Shown here: positions 1 through 7,812 of the stretch, one piece after another
How positions within the stretch are numbered: the first letter of the stretch is position 1
Layout of the letters: the number at the start of each line of letters is the position of its first letter
Origin: an uncultured Clostridia bacterium
GTDB taxonomy: Bacteria; Bacillota; Clostridia; Oscillospirales; Acutalibacteraceae
NCBI GenBank assembly: GCA_946184295.1
Contig: CAMHEZ010000006.1
Span: forward strand, 19,978-83,977
Length of the DNA stretch: 64,000 nt
Reading direction: 5' to 3'
Program-made: the position numbers and the translations under genes
The notes under the pieces: generated by a model
Databases searched by the model: none
Told to the model about the DNA's origin: nothing
What the model saw: the letters and a program-made list of their open reading frames with translations, nothing else

Positions 1-462
1 GAATTGATGAATCGCGGAACCACGGAAAAGGTGACCATACAGCTTGGTGTATTGGAAAATGCGGTGAGCTATCTGGTCGGGAACGCGGGGGAAAAGAATG
101 ATTCTCCTGATGAATTGCAGCGGCAGGCGGCGCAGGTCAAGGTGCGATTAAACGTACATGGCAGATTTCCCGATGATGAACCGGCACGCACAGTCATCAT
201 GATCGCTGTGCGCGAGTGCATCACCAATTGTGCCAAACATGCGCGGGGGGACCGGGTGGAAGTACATATCGACGAGCAGAAAGACGCATTTGCTGTCAGA
301 ATAACCAATAACGGTGAGATTCCCAATGCACCTGTCACAGAGGGCGGCGGACTTTCCAATCTCCGCAGGCGCGTGGAAACCGTTGGCGGGCAAATGCGGG
401 TTGTGGGTGTACCGTGCTTTGCGCTTGACTTGAGCTTGCCGAAAAAGGAGGCGAAATCATGA
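1..462 (+). CDS. Sensor histidine kinase, C-terminal part (5' end outside window)
   Basis: The reading frame is open from base 1, so the gene starts upstream and only the C-terminal ~150 residues are present. They form the HATPase_c ATP-binding fold: an N-box-like RECITNCAKHA near residue 70, and a G-box region GGGLSNLRRRVETVGG near the end. The compact N-box with a Cys and the LSNLRRRVE string are typical of the HisKA_3 (NarX/DesK-like) kinases that partner LuxR/NarL-type regulators. The next gene is exactly such a regulator and overlaps by 4 bp (ATGA), so the two form a coupled two-component system. Signal and sensor domain are not visible. An internal TTG/ATG at 4-9 is not considered the true start. 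Confidence 0.85.
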   Translation, partial: ELMNRGTTEKVTIQLGVLENAVSYLVGNAGEKNDSPDELQRQAAQVKVRLNVHGRFPDDEPARTVIMIAVRECITNCAKHARGDRVEVHIDEQKDAFAVRITNNGEIPNAPVTEGGGLSNLRRRVETVGGQMRVVGVPCFALDLSLPKKEAKS

Positions 463-1106
463 TTCGCACCATGATTGTAGAAGACAATGTGTATATGCAG
501 AATCACTTGGCGCATATGCTGGAAACGGACGGGCGTTTTTTGATCGCGGCTATGCTCCGTGACGCCTTTGAGGCGGAACAGCGGTGTGCCGCCGAGTCAA
601 TAGACTTGGTGCTGATGGATGTGCAGACGCAGCATAACCACTCGGGATTGGCGGCGGGAAAGCGCATACGCGAAGCATGCGGACATACCAAGGTAATCAT
701 TGTGACTTCACTGGTGGATCCCGATGTGTTGGTCAGGGCGAAAACGGGCGCGGCGGACAGTCTTTGGTACAAGGATCACGGCGAGGAAGCGTTAATGGAC
801 GTAATCTGGCAGACGATGGAGGGGGCACGGATTTTTCCCGACGCCTCGCCCAACGTGGAATTAAAGGAAATGTTCTCGGACGAGCTGACGCCGAGGCAGA
901 TTGTGATTCTGAGAAAATTCGTTCAGGGCTATACCTACGATGAAATCGCGGAGGCACTGCATATCACCAAAAACGGCGTGAGATGGAACATCAATCAGAT
1001 GGTTGAAAAAGGCGGTTTTCAGAATAAGCATGAGCTGCTTGCGGCTGTGATCGAAAGCAAATTGATTGTTACCACGTTGAAAGAAAATAGTCAATATCAA
1101 TCATAA
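459..1106 (+). CDS. Response regulator, NarL/LuxR family
   Basis: This 215-residue regulator has an N-terminal receiver domain with acidic residues after the first strand (VEDN, residues 6-9), the phosphoacceptor Asp in LVLMDVQ near residue 53, and the conserved Lys in the WYKD stretch near residue 105. The C-terminal LuxR-type helix-turn-helix begins at LTPRQIVILRKF, about residues 140-200. Start ATG overlaps the kinase stop. It should be phosphorylated by the upstream kinase and bind DNA; the target genes cannot be read from sequence. A strong hairpin terminator follows at 1125. Confidence 0.9.
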   Translation: MIRTMIVEDNVYMQNHLAHMLETDGRFLIAAMLRDAFEAEQRCAAESIDLVLMDVQTQHNHSGLAAGKRIREACGHTKVIIVTSLVDPDVLVRAKTGAADSLWYKDHGEEALMDVIWQTMEGARIFPDASPNVELKEMFSDELTPRQIVILRKFVQGYTYDEIAEALHITKNGVRWNINQMVEKGGFQNKHELLAAVIESKLIVTTLKENSQYQS

Positions 1107-1124
1107 AAATCCACAATTTTCGCG

Positions 1125-1154
1125 GTCACTGGCACTTGTGCCAGTGACTTTTTT
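1125..1154 (+). terminator. Rho-independent terminator of the two-component operon
   Basis: An 11-bp perfect inverted repeat, GTCACTGGCAC / GTGCCAGTGAC, is followed by six T residues. It lies 18 bases after the regulator stop codon. Confidence 0.9.
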
Positions 1155-1215
1155 GATAAAATCACTATAATGTAAAAGAAGGACACGTTCCAATACAGCA
1201 AAGGAGTGAAACATC

Positions 1216-2100
1216 GTGGGAATCTTTCAAAAAATCTTCGGTAAGGAACAGTGTACGCTGTGCGGCGCGGAATGCGGCGCGCTTCACCGCACGAAAATCA
1301 AGGGCGGCGAGTACGTTTGCAGCGATTGCGTGAAAAAGTGCAGTGCGTATGTGCGTGTCTCTGAGATGGACAGGGCCGAAGTGGACGGGCATATCGAGTA
1401 TATGCGGCGGCAGGAGCAGCTCTATCAGACGTTGTTTGTTAACGCACGGCTGGAGACGTTCCCCACTGGCGTGACGAAGCAGGGCATTACCTTTGCCGAT
1501 GAGCTGGGTATGTTCACTATTCTCGACCGCATGAGCGGGAAGAACAAGGTCTATCACGAGATGTTCCGTTATGACCAGGTGGCAGGTTATGAGCGCTACG
1601 AGGAAATGAATCAGCCTACCGAGCCGGGACAACCCGAGACTCTGAAAGAGCGCGGGATTAAGCTGCGTCTTTACGGTGCGGCCGATCATATTGAGATGGA
1701 CGAGGCCACGTCACGGCGGGGCTTCCGTTCTCACCCCTATGTCAGGCGGGAAATCAAGGTGGTGTTCCAGACGTCGGACAACGGCACGGATTACACCGAC
1801 AACGCTATCGCGCATTTCAATGCCATCTTCGGCGTGCATGATGACGAGCACGCGTTGTTCAGCTTTGGCATGAACAAGAAGGAAAAGCGCGATCTGATGG
1901 GCGCCATTGCCTTTGCTAAGACGGCGGGCGCAGCCATCAAGGTGGCCAAGGACGGGGAAGCGTCTCTGACCGATGAGAAGAAGGCGGAGCTGGAACAGCA
2001 GATGAACGCCATGCAGGACGCGCAGACCGGCGGTCTAGCGGAGTACACCCGACGTGCTGACGCGGCGGAAGACAAAGTATTCGGAGGTATGGATCAATGA
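1216..2100 (+). CDS. DUF4428-type zinc-finger protein
   Basis: 294 residues from a GTG start, with AAGGAGTG 8 bases upstream. The N-terminus has a four-cysteine zinc-binding module, CTLCGAECG at 13-21 and CSDCVKKC at about 35-42, matching the DUF4428 family seen in Clostridia. The central part (FADELGMFTILDR onward) looks like a beta-rich PH-like domain; the C-terminus is Ala/Glu-rich and probably helical. No signal peptide or membrane segment, so it is cytoplasmic. Its stop overlaps the start of the following lipoprotein gene (ATGA), indicating translational coupling. The biochemical role is unknown. Confidence 0.75.
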   Translation: MGIFQKIFGKEQCTLCGAECGALHRTKIKGGEYVCSDCVKKCSAYVRVSEMDRAEVDGHIEYMRRQEQLYQTLFVNARLETFPTGVTKQGITFADELGMFTILDRMSGKNKVYHEMFRYDQVAGYERYEEMNQPTEPGQPETLKERGIKLRLYGAADHIEMDEATSRRGFRSHPYVRREIKVVFQTSDNGTDYTDNAIAHFNAIFGVHDDEHALFSFGMNKKEKRDLMGAIAFAKTAGAAIKVAKDGEASLTDEKKAELEQQMNAMQDAQTGGLAEYTRRADAAEDKVFGGMDQ

Positions 2101-2648
2101 AAACAACGAAGAGATTTTTAGCGATATTCGTATCGCTCATGCTGATACTCAGTGTGGCAGCGTGCAGCGACAAAAAGGACAACAACGGCGGCGATGACTC
2201 GGTCAAGTTCAGCTTTGATTTTGACGCGGAAAACGGTATGCACAATAAATTTGACGTGACCGTGGACAAGGTTGAGATGCAATATAACGAAGACACCGAG
2301 TTTGACAATTTCCTGATGACCGTCACAGCCAAGAATAACGGTAAGGGCTGGACCAGCTTCATTATGAATGTAGACGTAGTTGCCTATCAGGACGACCACC
2401 AGCTGGACGACGCCGATCTGGAAGACGAAGACGGCAGTTATATCTGCGACTGGGGCTCCAAGATGGAATTTGAAGAGGGCGAGAGTGCCACCGGTCTGTA
2501 CGGCTGGTGCATCTGGGACGATGAATGCGACACCGTCAAGGTGCAGTTCCTCGCGAGCGGTACCGACACGGTGCTGGGCGAGCATGAGTTTGACATCAGC
2601 AAAATGCACCACGTTGGCGATACTCAGTCGGAAGACGACGCTGCGTAA
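2097..2648 (+). CDS. Lipoprotein of unknown function
   Basis: 183 residues with a clear lipoprotein signal peptide: MKTTKRF, a hydrophobic stretch, then lipobox SVAAC with the lipidated Cys at 23. The mature part is highly acidic (runs such as DDADLEDEDG) and appears beta-rich, with NGKGWTSF resembling the DUF4352/DUF5067 type of extracellular immunoglobulin-like lipoprotein domain; that assignment is tentative. It is anchored on the outer face of the membrane. Overlaps the upstream DUF4428 gene by 4 bp, so the two are co-expressed. Terminator at 2700. Confidence 0.7.
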   Translation: MKTTKRFLAIFVSLMLILSVAACSDKKDNNGGDDSVKFSFDFDAENGMHNKFDVTVDKVEMQYNEDTEFDNFLMTVTAKNNGKGWTSFIMNVDVVAYQDDHQLDDADLEDEDGSYICDWGSKMEFEEGESATGLYGWCIWDDECDTVKVQFLASGTDTVLGEHEFDISKMHHVGDTQSEDDAA

Positions 2649-2699
2649 TGCTATTCTCATTGAAAAAAGTTCTGTTCGGTTAAGAGATTGTACCCCATT

Positions 2700-2756
2700 A
2701 CACCCCCAAACGAATTGGTTCACCGTGAAGTGAATCGGTCGTTTGGGGGTGTTTTG
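2700..2756. terminator. Bidirectional terminator between convergent genes
   Basis: The arms ACACCCCCAAACGA and TCGTTTGGGGGTGT pair perfectly, and the inside (ATTGGTTCAC / GTGAATCGGT) extends the stem with wobble pairs. TTTTGT follows on the plus strand. It separates the lipoprotein gene from the convergent minus-strand sigma operon. Confidence 0.85.
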
Positions 2757-2846
2757 TGTAAAACGGCGGATTGACCTGAATGCAAAAAAATGTCCGTCCT
2801 GTACTTTCGATAGAGAAAATACAGGACGGGAGAAAGATGTAGTTTG

Positions 2847-3026
2847 TTACATACTTGGGATAAACCACATCAGCCCAAAGAACAGCAAGGCAATCCATAT
2901 CACAATAGCCACGCCGCCCGCGATGGCGTATTTGTATTGCTTTTTGACCAGCAAAAGAATTTCAATCACGATACACGCGATGAAAATCACCGCGAAGAAA
3001 ATCAGGAAAAATCCCATAAATCCCAT
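2847..3026 (-). CDS. 59-residue membrane protein
   Basis: A short reading frame on the minus strand with a strong ribosome-binding site, GGAGGTG, 9 bases before its ATG. It begins MGFMGFFLIFFAVIFIAC and has two hydrophobic segments (about 2-27 and 37-57) separated by a short basic turn, KKQYKY. It starts 26 bases after the stop of the zinc-ribbon protein gene, so it is probably the last gene of the sigma factor operon. No family recognised. Confidence 0.65.
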   Translation of the reverse strand: MGFMGFFLIFFAVIFIACIVIEILLLVKKQYKYAIAGGVAIVIWIALLFFGLMWFIPSM

Positions 3027-3052
3027 TCTATTGTCACACCTCCGTCCGATTG

Positions 3053-4192
3053 TCAGATAAAATCAAAGTATCCGTCAAGGTCAGGGTCAATCGGCACGCT
3101 GCTGGTGACGCTGCTGTCCTTGCCTTTTACGATTACGTCGATACTGGTGCTATCCATGTCATCGAACTGACCGACTGAGCTGCCGTCCTTGAAGTCGAAA
3201 TCCACTTCATAGGTAATCGGGAAGCGAATGACAAACACGTTGCCGAACTGCTTGGCGGAGGCTTTGGCGCTCTTCTTTTCTTCTTTGGGAACGGCGGACA
3301 GCTCGGTCAGCTCGACGGAAATCTCCTCGCTGATAATCGGGTCATTCTCGTAATCCGGGTCCATCCGACAGCCGGTGAGCGCATATTGCTCATCAGCTTT
3401 GGGATTGATGACTGTGACTACACAGGCATAGGTAATATTGTAGGTACCGCTGCCTTCGTCGTGCTTGCTGATTAATTCGCCGCCGTCATATTCATAGAAG
3501 GTTTTGGCGTAGAGCCCCGCTCTTTCATTCTTTTGTGCAGCGGCAATCCAGTCAGTGGCTTCCTTGGAAAGCTGCGCGTCCTCTATGGTGAACACACCGC
3601 ATTTCTCGGAATAGCCCGACAACGCCTCAAATTTTCGCACCGCCAGATCGCCGTCGGATACCCCAACGGTCTGATGGACGTCAGTGGTCATCGTAGTGTA
3701 AGAGGTCAGGCCGACCATGCCGGCGACGGCAACCGCCACCAGTATGACGGGAACCAGCAGTATTGCCGCGACGATGATCATCAGCTTTTTGCTGCCGGCG
3801 CCCTGACTGACAACAGGCGACACGAACGGCTCGGTTTCGCCGATTTCAGTGCCGCACTGCGGGCAGAGCTTCCATTCGGGGCGCAGCGCGGCGCCGCAGT
3901 TCCGACAATTGGCGCGGAGCTTCTGTCCGCATTGGGGGCAGGACGTATAGGATTCCTGCACCGGACCGCCGCAGGTCGGGCAGTTTAACAGCACATGGTC
4001 GCGGCGCACCACCAGATAAATAATCAGGCCGATGAAGCTGGGCGCGAGTACCGCGATCAGCGCCCAGACGAGCGGCTCCATGCCGCGGGCCTTCGCGTCC
4101 TGATAGACGAATACGCCCAGAAAAAGCGGAAGTGCGATACAAAGCAATATCGCCAATAACATCAGCGGAACAAAAACAATTGAATATGCCAT
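3053..4192 (-). CDS. Membrane protein with double zinc ribbon
   Basis: 379 residues. Two hydrophobic segments (about 5-30 and 40-62, the second ending LIIYLVVRR) are followed by three closely spaced CxxC knuckles typical of tandem zinc ribbons: CPTCGG, CPQCGQ, CRNCGA, CPQCGT between about 71 and 114. A third membrane segment (KKLMIIVAAILLVPVILVAV) comes at about 135-160, followed by a ~210-residue, presumably extracellular, acidic domain. The zinc ribbons are predicted inside and the C-terminal domain outside. AGGGGAA ribosome-binding site. Third or fourth gene of the ECF sigma operon; possibly a signalling or envelope-stress component, which is inference. Confidence 0.7.
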   Translation of the reverse strand: MAYSIVFVPLMLLAILLCIALPLFLGVFVYQDAKARGMEPLVWALIAVLAPSFIGLIIYLVVRRDHVLLNCPTCGGPVQESYTSCPQCGQKLRANCRNCGAALRPEWKLCPQCGTEIGETEPFVSPVVSQGAGSKKLMIIVAAILLVPVILVAVAVAGMVGLTSYTTMTTDVHQTVGVSDGDLAVRKFEALSGYSEKCGVFTIEDAQLSKEATDWIAAAQKNERAGLYAKTFYEYDGGELISKHDEGSGTYNITYACVVTVINPKADEQYALTGCRMDPDYENDPIISEEISVELTELSAVPKEEKKSAKASAKQFGNVFVIRFPITYEVDFDFKDGSSVGQFDDMDSTSIDVIVKGKDSSVTSSVPIDPDLDGYFDFI

Positions 4193-4208
4193 AATATTTA
4201 TTCCCCTT

Positions 4209-4514
4209 TCATTGATAATGTAATTCTATCGATTCCCGATGTCCGCAAAACGGACAGTACACATGATTGCGTGGAATACGCTGTCCGCAGGCCGAGCAGG
4301 CCATGTCATCTGTTTTCGGTTTGGCAAAAAGCAAAAACACGATGAGTCCCGTGAACCATGTGAAAAACGCGAACACGCCCCAGCCGACGGCATTCATGCC
4401 GCGCCGTGACGCGCTGATGCCGATGGGAATCGCAAAGCCGAGTGAAATGCCGAGCAGTATGGCTGTCAATATGATGGGCCCGATGCCGGCCATTGCTCCT
4501 TGTACTGTCATCAC
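4209..4514 (-). CDS. Small membrane protein with C-terminal zinc ribbon
   Basis: About 100 residues: two hydrophobic segments (about 10-32 and 43-63, ending FLLFAKPK) and a zinc ribbon CSACGQRIPRNHVYCPFCG. GTG at 4514 and ATG at 4511 are both possible starts; GGAGG lies 6 and 9 bases upstream respectively. It has the same build as the N-terminal half of the next gene (membrane hairpin plus CxxC knuckles), so the two may be related by duplication. Member of the ECF sigma operon. Confidence 0.65.
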   Translation of the reverse strand: MMTVQGAMAGIGPIILTAILLGISLGFAIPIGISASRRGMNAVGWGVFAFFTWFTGLIVFLLFAKPKTDDMACSACGQRIPRNHVYCPFCGHRESIELHYQ

Positions 4515-4524
4515 ACAAACCTCC

Positions 4525-5049
4525 TTATGGATTTTCCCGCAAGAAGGTGAGCTGATCCTTGTGCCGGACCAGCAGCACCGCGCAAAGGAGGGAACCTGCC
4601 GCCGTGAAAGCCGCAGCCGTTATCATTAAAGTGCCTACTCCTTGTCCGTAACGGCTCCACACCTGTAGGAACTGTGCGGCAGCGGGCAGATGCAGCAATT
4701 CGGGCAGATGCAGCAATTCGGGCAGATGCAGCAATTCGGGCAGATGCAGCAATTCGGGCAGATGGGCCGACAGATAACGCAGCGATAGCGCGATGATGAG
4801 CGTGGTCAGCAGGACCGAAAGCGCCGCCGCCGCCGCTGTGATTTTGAGCTGACGGTCGCTTTGCCGCCGTGCCTTTTCACGTTCCAGACGGTACAGGTTG
4901 ATAACAGGCGGGGACGGAAGGGTTTCGGGATGAGATGTGTCATGTATTCCTTCCTCTGCCACCGCCGCCAGGAGTTGTTCGAGACATTCGTCCGAAACGG
5001 TTTGATGCTTTTTTCTGAATGGATTGTTGTGATGGCCTGTCGGTTTCAC
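4525..5049 (-). CDS. Putative anti-sigma-like membrane protein with HLPELL repeats
   Basis: 174 residues, overlapping the sigma factor stop by 4 bp. A cytoplasmic N-terminus of ~70 residues is followed by a membrane segment (KITAAAAALSVLLTTLIIAL), then four exact copies of a six-residue repeat HLPELL, then a second membrane segment (about 140-162). Position directly after an ECF sigma gene suggests a membrane-bound anti-sigma factor, but no HHCC zinc-binding anti-sigma signature is present, so this is context only. The repeat lies between the two membrane segments and is probably extracellular. It is encoded by identical 18-bp units, pointing to recent slippage. Confidence 0.55.
   Translation of the reverse strand: MKPTGHHNNPFRKKHQTVSDECLEQLLAAVAEEGIHDTSHPETLPSPPVINLYRLEREKARRQSDRQLKITAAAAALSVLLTTLIIALSLRYLSAHLPELLHLPELLHLPELLHLPELLHLPAAAQFLQVWSRYGQGVGTLMITAAAFTAAGSLLCAVLLVRHKDQLTFLRENP
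4687..4758. repeat. Four perfect 18-bp tandem repeats inside a gene
   Basis: The unit CAGATGCAGCAATTCGGG occurs four times without a single difference, followed by a partial copy, CAGATGGG. The unit length is a multiple of three, so copy-number change keeps the frame and alters only the number of HLPELL units. Confidence 0.95.
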
Positions 5050-5528
5050 AGTGTGAGTCCTCCTTTCAATAATTCACGTGCCTTATGCAGACGGTATTTG
5101 ACCGTCCCTTCCGGCACTTTGAGAATGCGGGACAGCTCGCTGACGTCATAGCCGCGGTAGTAATGCAGCACGATGACTGTGCTGTATTTTTCGGGAAGCC
5201 TGCGCACTGCCTCCCACAGCTCCGCGTTTTCCGCGGTTGAGTCCTCAGCAGCGACCGATGTGAGCACGCTGTCCTTTTCCTCGTTGGTAGAGAATGCCAT
5301 GAGCAGCCCCGCGAGGCGTTCCCGCCGCAGCATGTCGCGGTAGGCGTTGACACAGACGGCGGTGAGCCAGTGCTCAAAGGATTGTGACGGGTCATACTTG
5401 TTCAGCTTGCAGTGTACTCGCAGCCATGTTTCCTGATAGAGATCGTCGGCGTCATAGGCGCTGCCGCACAGTTTGATGCACAGCCCGTAAAGGCGCCTGC
5501 CGTGCTGTGCAATCAGCTCTTCAAGCAT
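5046..5528 (-). CDS. ECF-type RNA polymerase sigma factor
   Basis: 160 residues, the usual size for an extracytoplasmic-function sigma factor. Region 2: YDADDLYQETWLRVHCKLNKY (residues 25-45; the DDLxQETW string is diagnostic) and FEHWLTAVCVNAYRD. Region 4: LPEKYSTVIVLHYYRGYDVSEL and LKVPEGTVKYRLHKARELLK at the C-terminus, the -35 binding helix-turn-helix. GGAAGTG ribosome-binding site. First gene of a minus-strand operon running to 2847. No clear autoregulatory promoter was seen in 5529-5600. Confidence 0.92.
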   Translation of the reverse strand: MLEELIAQHGRRLYGLCIKLCGSAYDADDLYQETWLRVHCKLNKYDPSQSFEHWLTAVCVNAYRDMLRRERLAGLLMAFSTNEEKDSVLTSVAAEDSTAENAELWEAVRRLPEKYSTVIVLHYYRGYDVSELSRILKVPEGTVKYRLHKARELLKGGLTL

Positions 5529-5723
5529 TTCTTGTCACTTCCTTTCACGGGGTTTTTTTATATAAGTTTATTCCCTACACTAACATATACGCAGGAAACG
5601 GATAAAAGGTTGGTTTTTTGGAAAAATATTTTGCAATCTTTTGACATGGTTTTGTTTTTTCTTTCATATCTTTTTCACACCTTGTCTACTCATAATTTTA
5701 ACAAAACCTATACCGATTCTTCA

Positions 5724-5752
5724 TTGATTTTTTGTGAGAATGCCGTTATAAT
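5724..5752 (+). promoter_or_regulatory. Promoter for the 5919 lipoprotein gene
   Basis: TTGATT, 17 bases, TATAAT. Transcription would begin about 5759, leaving a leader of ~160 bases. Confidence 0.65.
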
Positions 5753-5918
5753 ATTCTTGACCTTGAAATACAACAGAAAGGAGTTAAAAGTTGAGGCAAG
5801 GTCAACCGGAGACAGCAAGTGTCACGGTAATGTGATTGTCGCTATATGCGGTTCCCGGTACAACATTGTGGAAAACAATTTAAAATTTATTAAAAATATC
5901 CATTAGGAGGAATTATCT
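5753..5918 (+). other. Long 5' leader with possible stem-loop
   Basis: The leader contains ACCG-GACA-loop-TGTC-CGGT pairing at about 5798-5821 and a second GC-rich patch to 5855. It has an isolated GGAG (5779) with no convincing open frame after it. No known riboswitch consensus was recognised. Confidence 0.3.
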
Positions 5919-6338
5919 ATGAAAAAGAAAGCTTTCATTTCCGTTCTTGTTGCATTTATTCTGGCGTTTACGGGTATCTTTGCTTTGACCAGCTGTTCGG
6001 ACAATGAGCCGTGGCTGTTAAATGACCCTGACGAGGGTACCGTGACCTTTGGGAATATTGATAAAGAGGTTGATTGTGACATTGACCTGCTCGAAGGCGA
6101 CAACAAGATTGATGTTACGGTGGAAAAGGGACAGCTTCATATTGTAGTTACAGCCACTGTGACAGATGACGAGGGCAATGAAACAAAAGACACAATTTAT
6201 GAGGGCGATTTTAAGAAATCCGATTCCTTTACGGTGAATGCTTCTTCGGCGGAGAACTATGTGTTTACTGTCAGCGGCAAGAAGGCCACCGGTACCATTC
6301 AGTACCCTGTGGAAGAAGTAGAGGAAGTGACGGAGTAA
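5919..6338 (+). CDS. Small acidic lipoprotein
   Basis: 139 residues with a lipoprotein signal peptide (MKKKAF, hydrophobic core, lipobox LTSC, lipidated Cys near 26). The mature part is acidic and beta-rich (GTVTFGNIDKEVDCDI) and ends in a Glu/Val tail. AGGAGGAA ribosome-binding site 7 bases before ATG. It stands alone with its own promoter and terminator. No family recognised; likely a surface-anchored protein. Confidence 0.65.
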   Translation: MKKKAFISVLVAFILAFTGIFALTSCSDNEPWLLNDPDEGTVTFGNIDKEVDCDIDLLEGDNKIDVTVEKGQLHIVVTATVTDDEGNETKDTIYEGDFKKSDSFTVNASSAENYVFTVSGKKATGTIQYPVEEVEEVTE

Positions 6339-6372
6339 TCTATTGACAAGTTAGCAGAACGATGTGATTTGA

Positions 6373-6425
6373 CGGCGGTGTAAACCATAAAACCGTGTTG
6401 TTTATGGTTTGCGCCGCTGTTTTTT
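6373..6425 (+). terminator. Terminator after the lipoprotein gene
   Basis: A stem of GCGG-GTAAACCATAAA with TTTATGGTTT-GCCGC followed by six T residues. Confidence 0.8.
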
Positions 6426-6451
6426 GCTGCAAAAAAAATTTCGATTCCCTC

Positions 6452-6479
6452 TTGACATTTGTGTATTACTGTGTATAAT
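6452..6479 (+). promoter_or_regulatory. Promoter of the GntR-ABC operon
   Basis: TTGACA, 16 bases, TATAAT, perfect hexamers. The -10 box is overlapped by the palindrome at 6467-6493. Confidence 0.85.
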
Positions 6480-6493
6480 GAATATATACAGTA
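6467..6493 (+). promoter_or_regulatory. Probable operator for the GntR/YtrA regulator
   Basis: TACTGTGTATA and TATATACAGTA form an inverted repeat (one mismatch) around five bases, covering the -10 box. YtrA-type GntR proteins bind such AT-rich dyads at their own promoters, so autorepression is likely. Confidence 0.7.
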
Positions 6494-6554
6494 TGAATGA
6501 TTGATGCGCATAATCATTTCTGCTGTGTGTGTTTGGAAAGGAGGCATGTGCTTT

Positions 6555-6926
6555 TTGAAAATCATTATATCCAATTCGGATTCGCGCCCTATTTACGAGC
6601 AGATTACCGCCCAAATTAAAAATCTGATTATCAGCGGTGAACTCAAAGCGGGGGACACCCTGCCTTCCATGCGCTTTCTGGCCAAGGAGCTGCGCATCAG
6701 CGTTATCACCACCAAACGCGCCTATGAGGAATTGGAGCGCGACGGCTTCATCGAGACGGTCGCGGGGAAGGGCAGCTTCGTGGCGGGCATGAATACCGAA
6801 TTTATCAGGGAAGAGCATCTCCGTATTGCAGAGGAGCATCTGCAAAAGGCCGTGGAGGCTGCCAAATCGGCGGGTATTTCCAAGGACGAGCTGGCGGAAA
6901 CGCTGGAAATGCTGTATGAATCATAA
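6555..6926 (+). CDS. GntR-family regulator, YtrA subfamily
   Basis: About 123 residues from a TTG start chosen because AAAGGAGG is 10 bases upstream; the ATG at 6546 is only one base from that site. The protein begins like other YtrA members (KIIISNSDSRPIYEQI), has the winged helix-turn-helix over residues ~10-75 (GDTLPSMRFLAKELRIS, then TTKRAYEELERDGFIET), and a short helical tail for dimerisation instead of a large ligand domain. It heads an operon with an ABC exporter, the standard arrangement for YtrA-type control of efflux systems, and has a matching operator. Confidence 0.9.
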   Translation: MKIIISNSDSRPIYEQITAQIKNLIISGELKAGDTLPSMRFLAKELRISVITTKRAYEELERDGFIETVAGKGSFVAGMNTEFIREEHLRIAEEHLQKAVEAAKSAGISKDELAETLEMLYES

Positions 6927-6957
6927 GAAAAAGGAAAGGTTTAGGTGACATATCGTT

Positions 6958-7812
6958 ATGGCGAACCACAACGCAATTGAAATCAGAAATGTAAGCAAAC
7001 ATTATGAGGGTTTCACGCTGCACATTGACACGCTGGATATCCCCAAGGGTTGTATTATGGGGCTGGTCGGCTCCAACGGTGCGGGCAAATCCACGATGAT
7101 TAAGGCGATTCTGGATCTGATTCCCCTGAACAGCGGCGAGATTGCCATTCACGGCGAAAGCCATCACAATCCGACCGTGCGGGAGGATATCGGCGTGGTA
7201 TTTGACGAGCTGAAATTCCCGCAGATTTTCACCGCCAAGGACGTGCGGCTGGTGATGAAGGGTGCTTACAAAAACTGGGACGACGCGCTGTTTGAAAACT
7301 ATCTGACGCAGTTTAACTTGCCCGTGAAGAAGAAGATCAAGGATTTTTCCCGCGGCATGAAGATGAAGCTCTCGCTGGCGGCGGCGTTGGCACATCACCC
7401 CAAGCTGCTGATTCTCGACGAGGCCACCAGCGGCATTGACCCGGTGGTACGTGACGAGATTCTGGACATTTTCCTTGCGTTCATTCAGGATGAGGAACAC
7501 ACCATTCTGGCGTCCTCCCACATCATCAGCGACATCGAAAAGGCCGCGGATTACGTCACCTTCATCAACAACGGAAAGATCGTCTTTTGTGAAGAAAAGG
7601 ATGCGCTTATGGAGGAATACCGTCTGGTCAAGTGCGGCAATGAGGAATTGGGCAGCGTGGACAAATCCAAGATCGTGGGGATTCGTACCAACACCTTCGG
7701 CGCGGAGCTGCTCATGCGCACGGAGGACGTGCCGGAGGGATTCGTCTCGGCCAAGGCCGGCATTGAGGACATCATGCTTATGATGATTAAGAACGAAGGT
7801 GCGGGCAGATGA
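6958..7812 (+). CDS. ABC transporter ATP-binding protein
   Basis: 284 residues. Walker A GSNGAGKST near residue 37, ABC signature FSRGMKMKL near 128, Walker B LLILDEAT near 149, and switch His in LASSHII. The C-terminal ~70 residues are the extra domain seen in exporters of the BcrA/YtrB type. It precedes two membrane subunits and overlaps the first by 4 bp. The GntR operon context suggests efflux of an envelope-active compound or peptide, which is inference. Confidence 0.92.
   Translation: MANHNAIEIRNVSKHYEGFTLHIDTLDIPKGCIMGLVGSNGAGKSTMIKAILDLIPLNSGEIAIHGESHHNPTVREDIGVVFDELKFPQIFTAKDVRLVMKGAYKNWDDALFENYLTQFNLPVKKKIKDFSRGMKMKLSLAAALAHHPKLLILDEATSGIDPVVRDEILDIFLAFIQDEEHTILASSHIISDIEKAADYVTFINNGKIVFCEEKDALMEEYRLVKCGNEELGSVDKSKIVGIRTNTFGAELLMRTEDVPEGFVSAKAGIEDIMLMMIKNEGAGR

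Noticed and set aside
2743..3060. Plus-strand 105-codon frame
   Set aside because: It begins within the terminator and overlaps the minus-strand membrane peptide, which has a better ribosome-binding site.
4687..4758. CRISPR-like array
   Set aside because: Repeats are contiguous without spacers and lie inside a gene.
5530..5723. Plus-strand open frame 5412-5906
   Set aside because: Crosses the sigma gene and AT-rich intergenic DNA; no ribosome-binding site or family.
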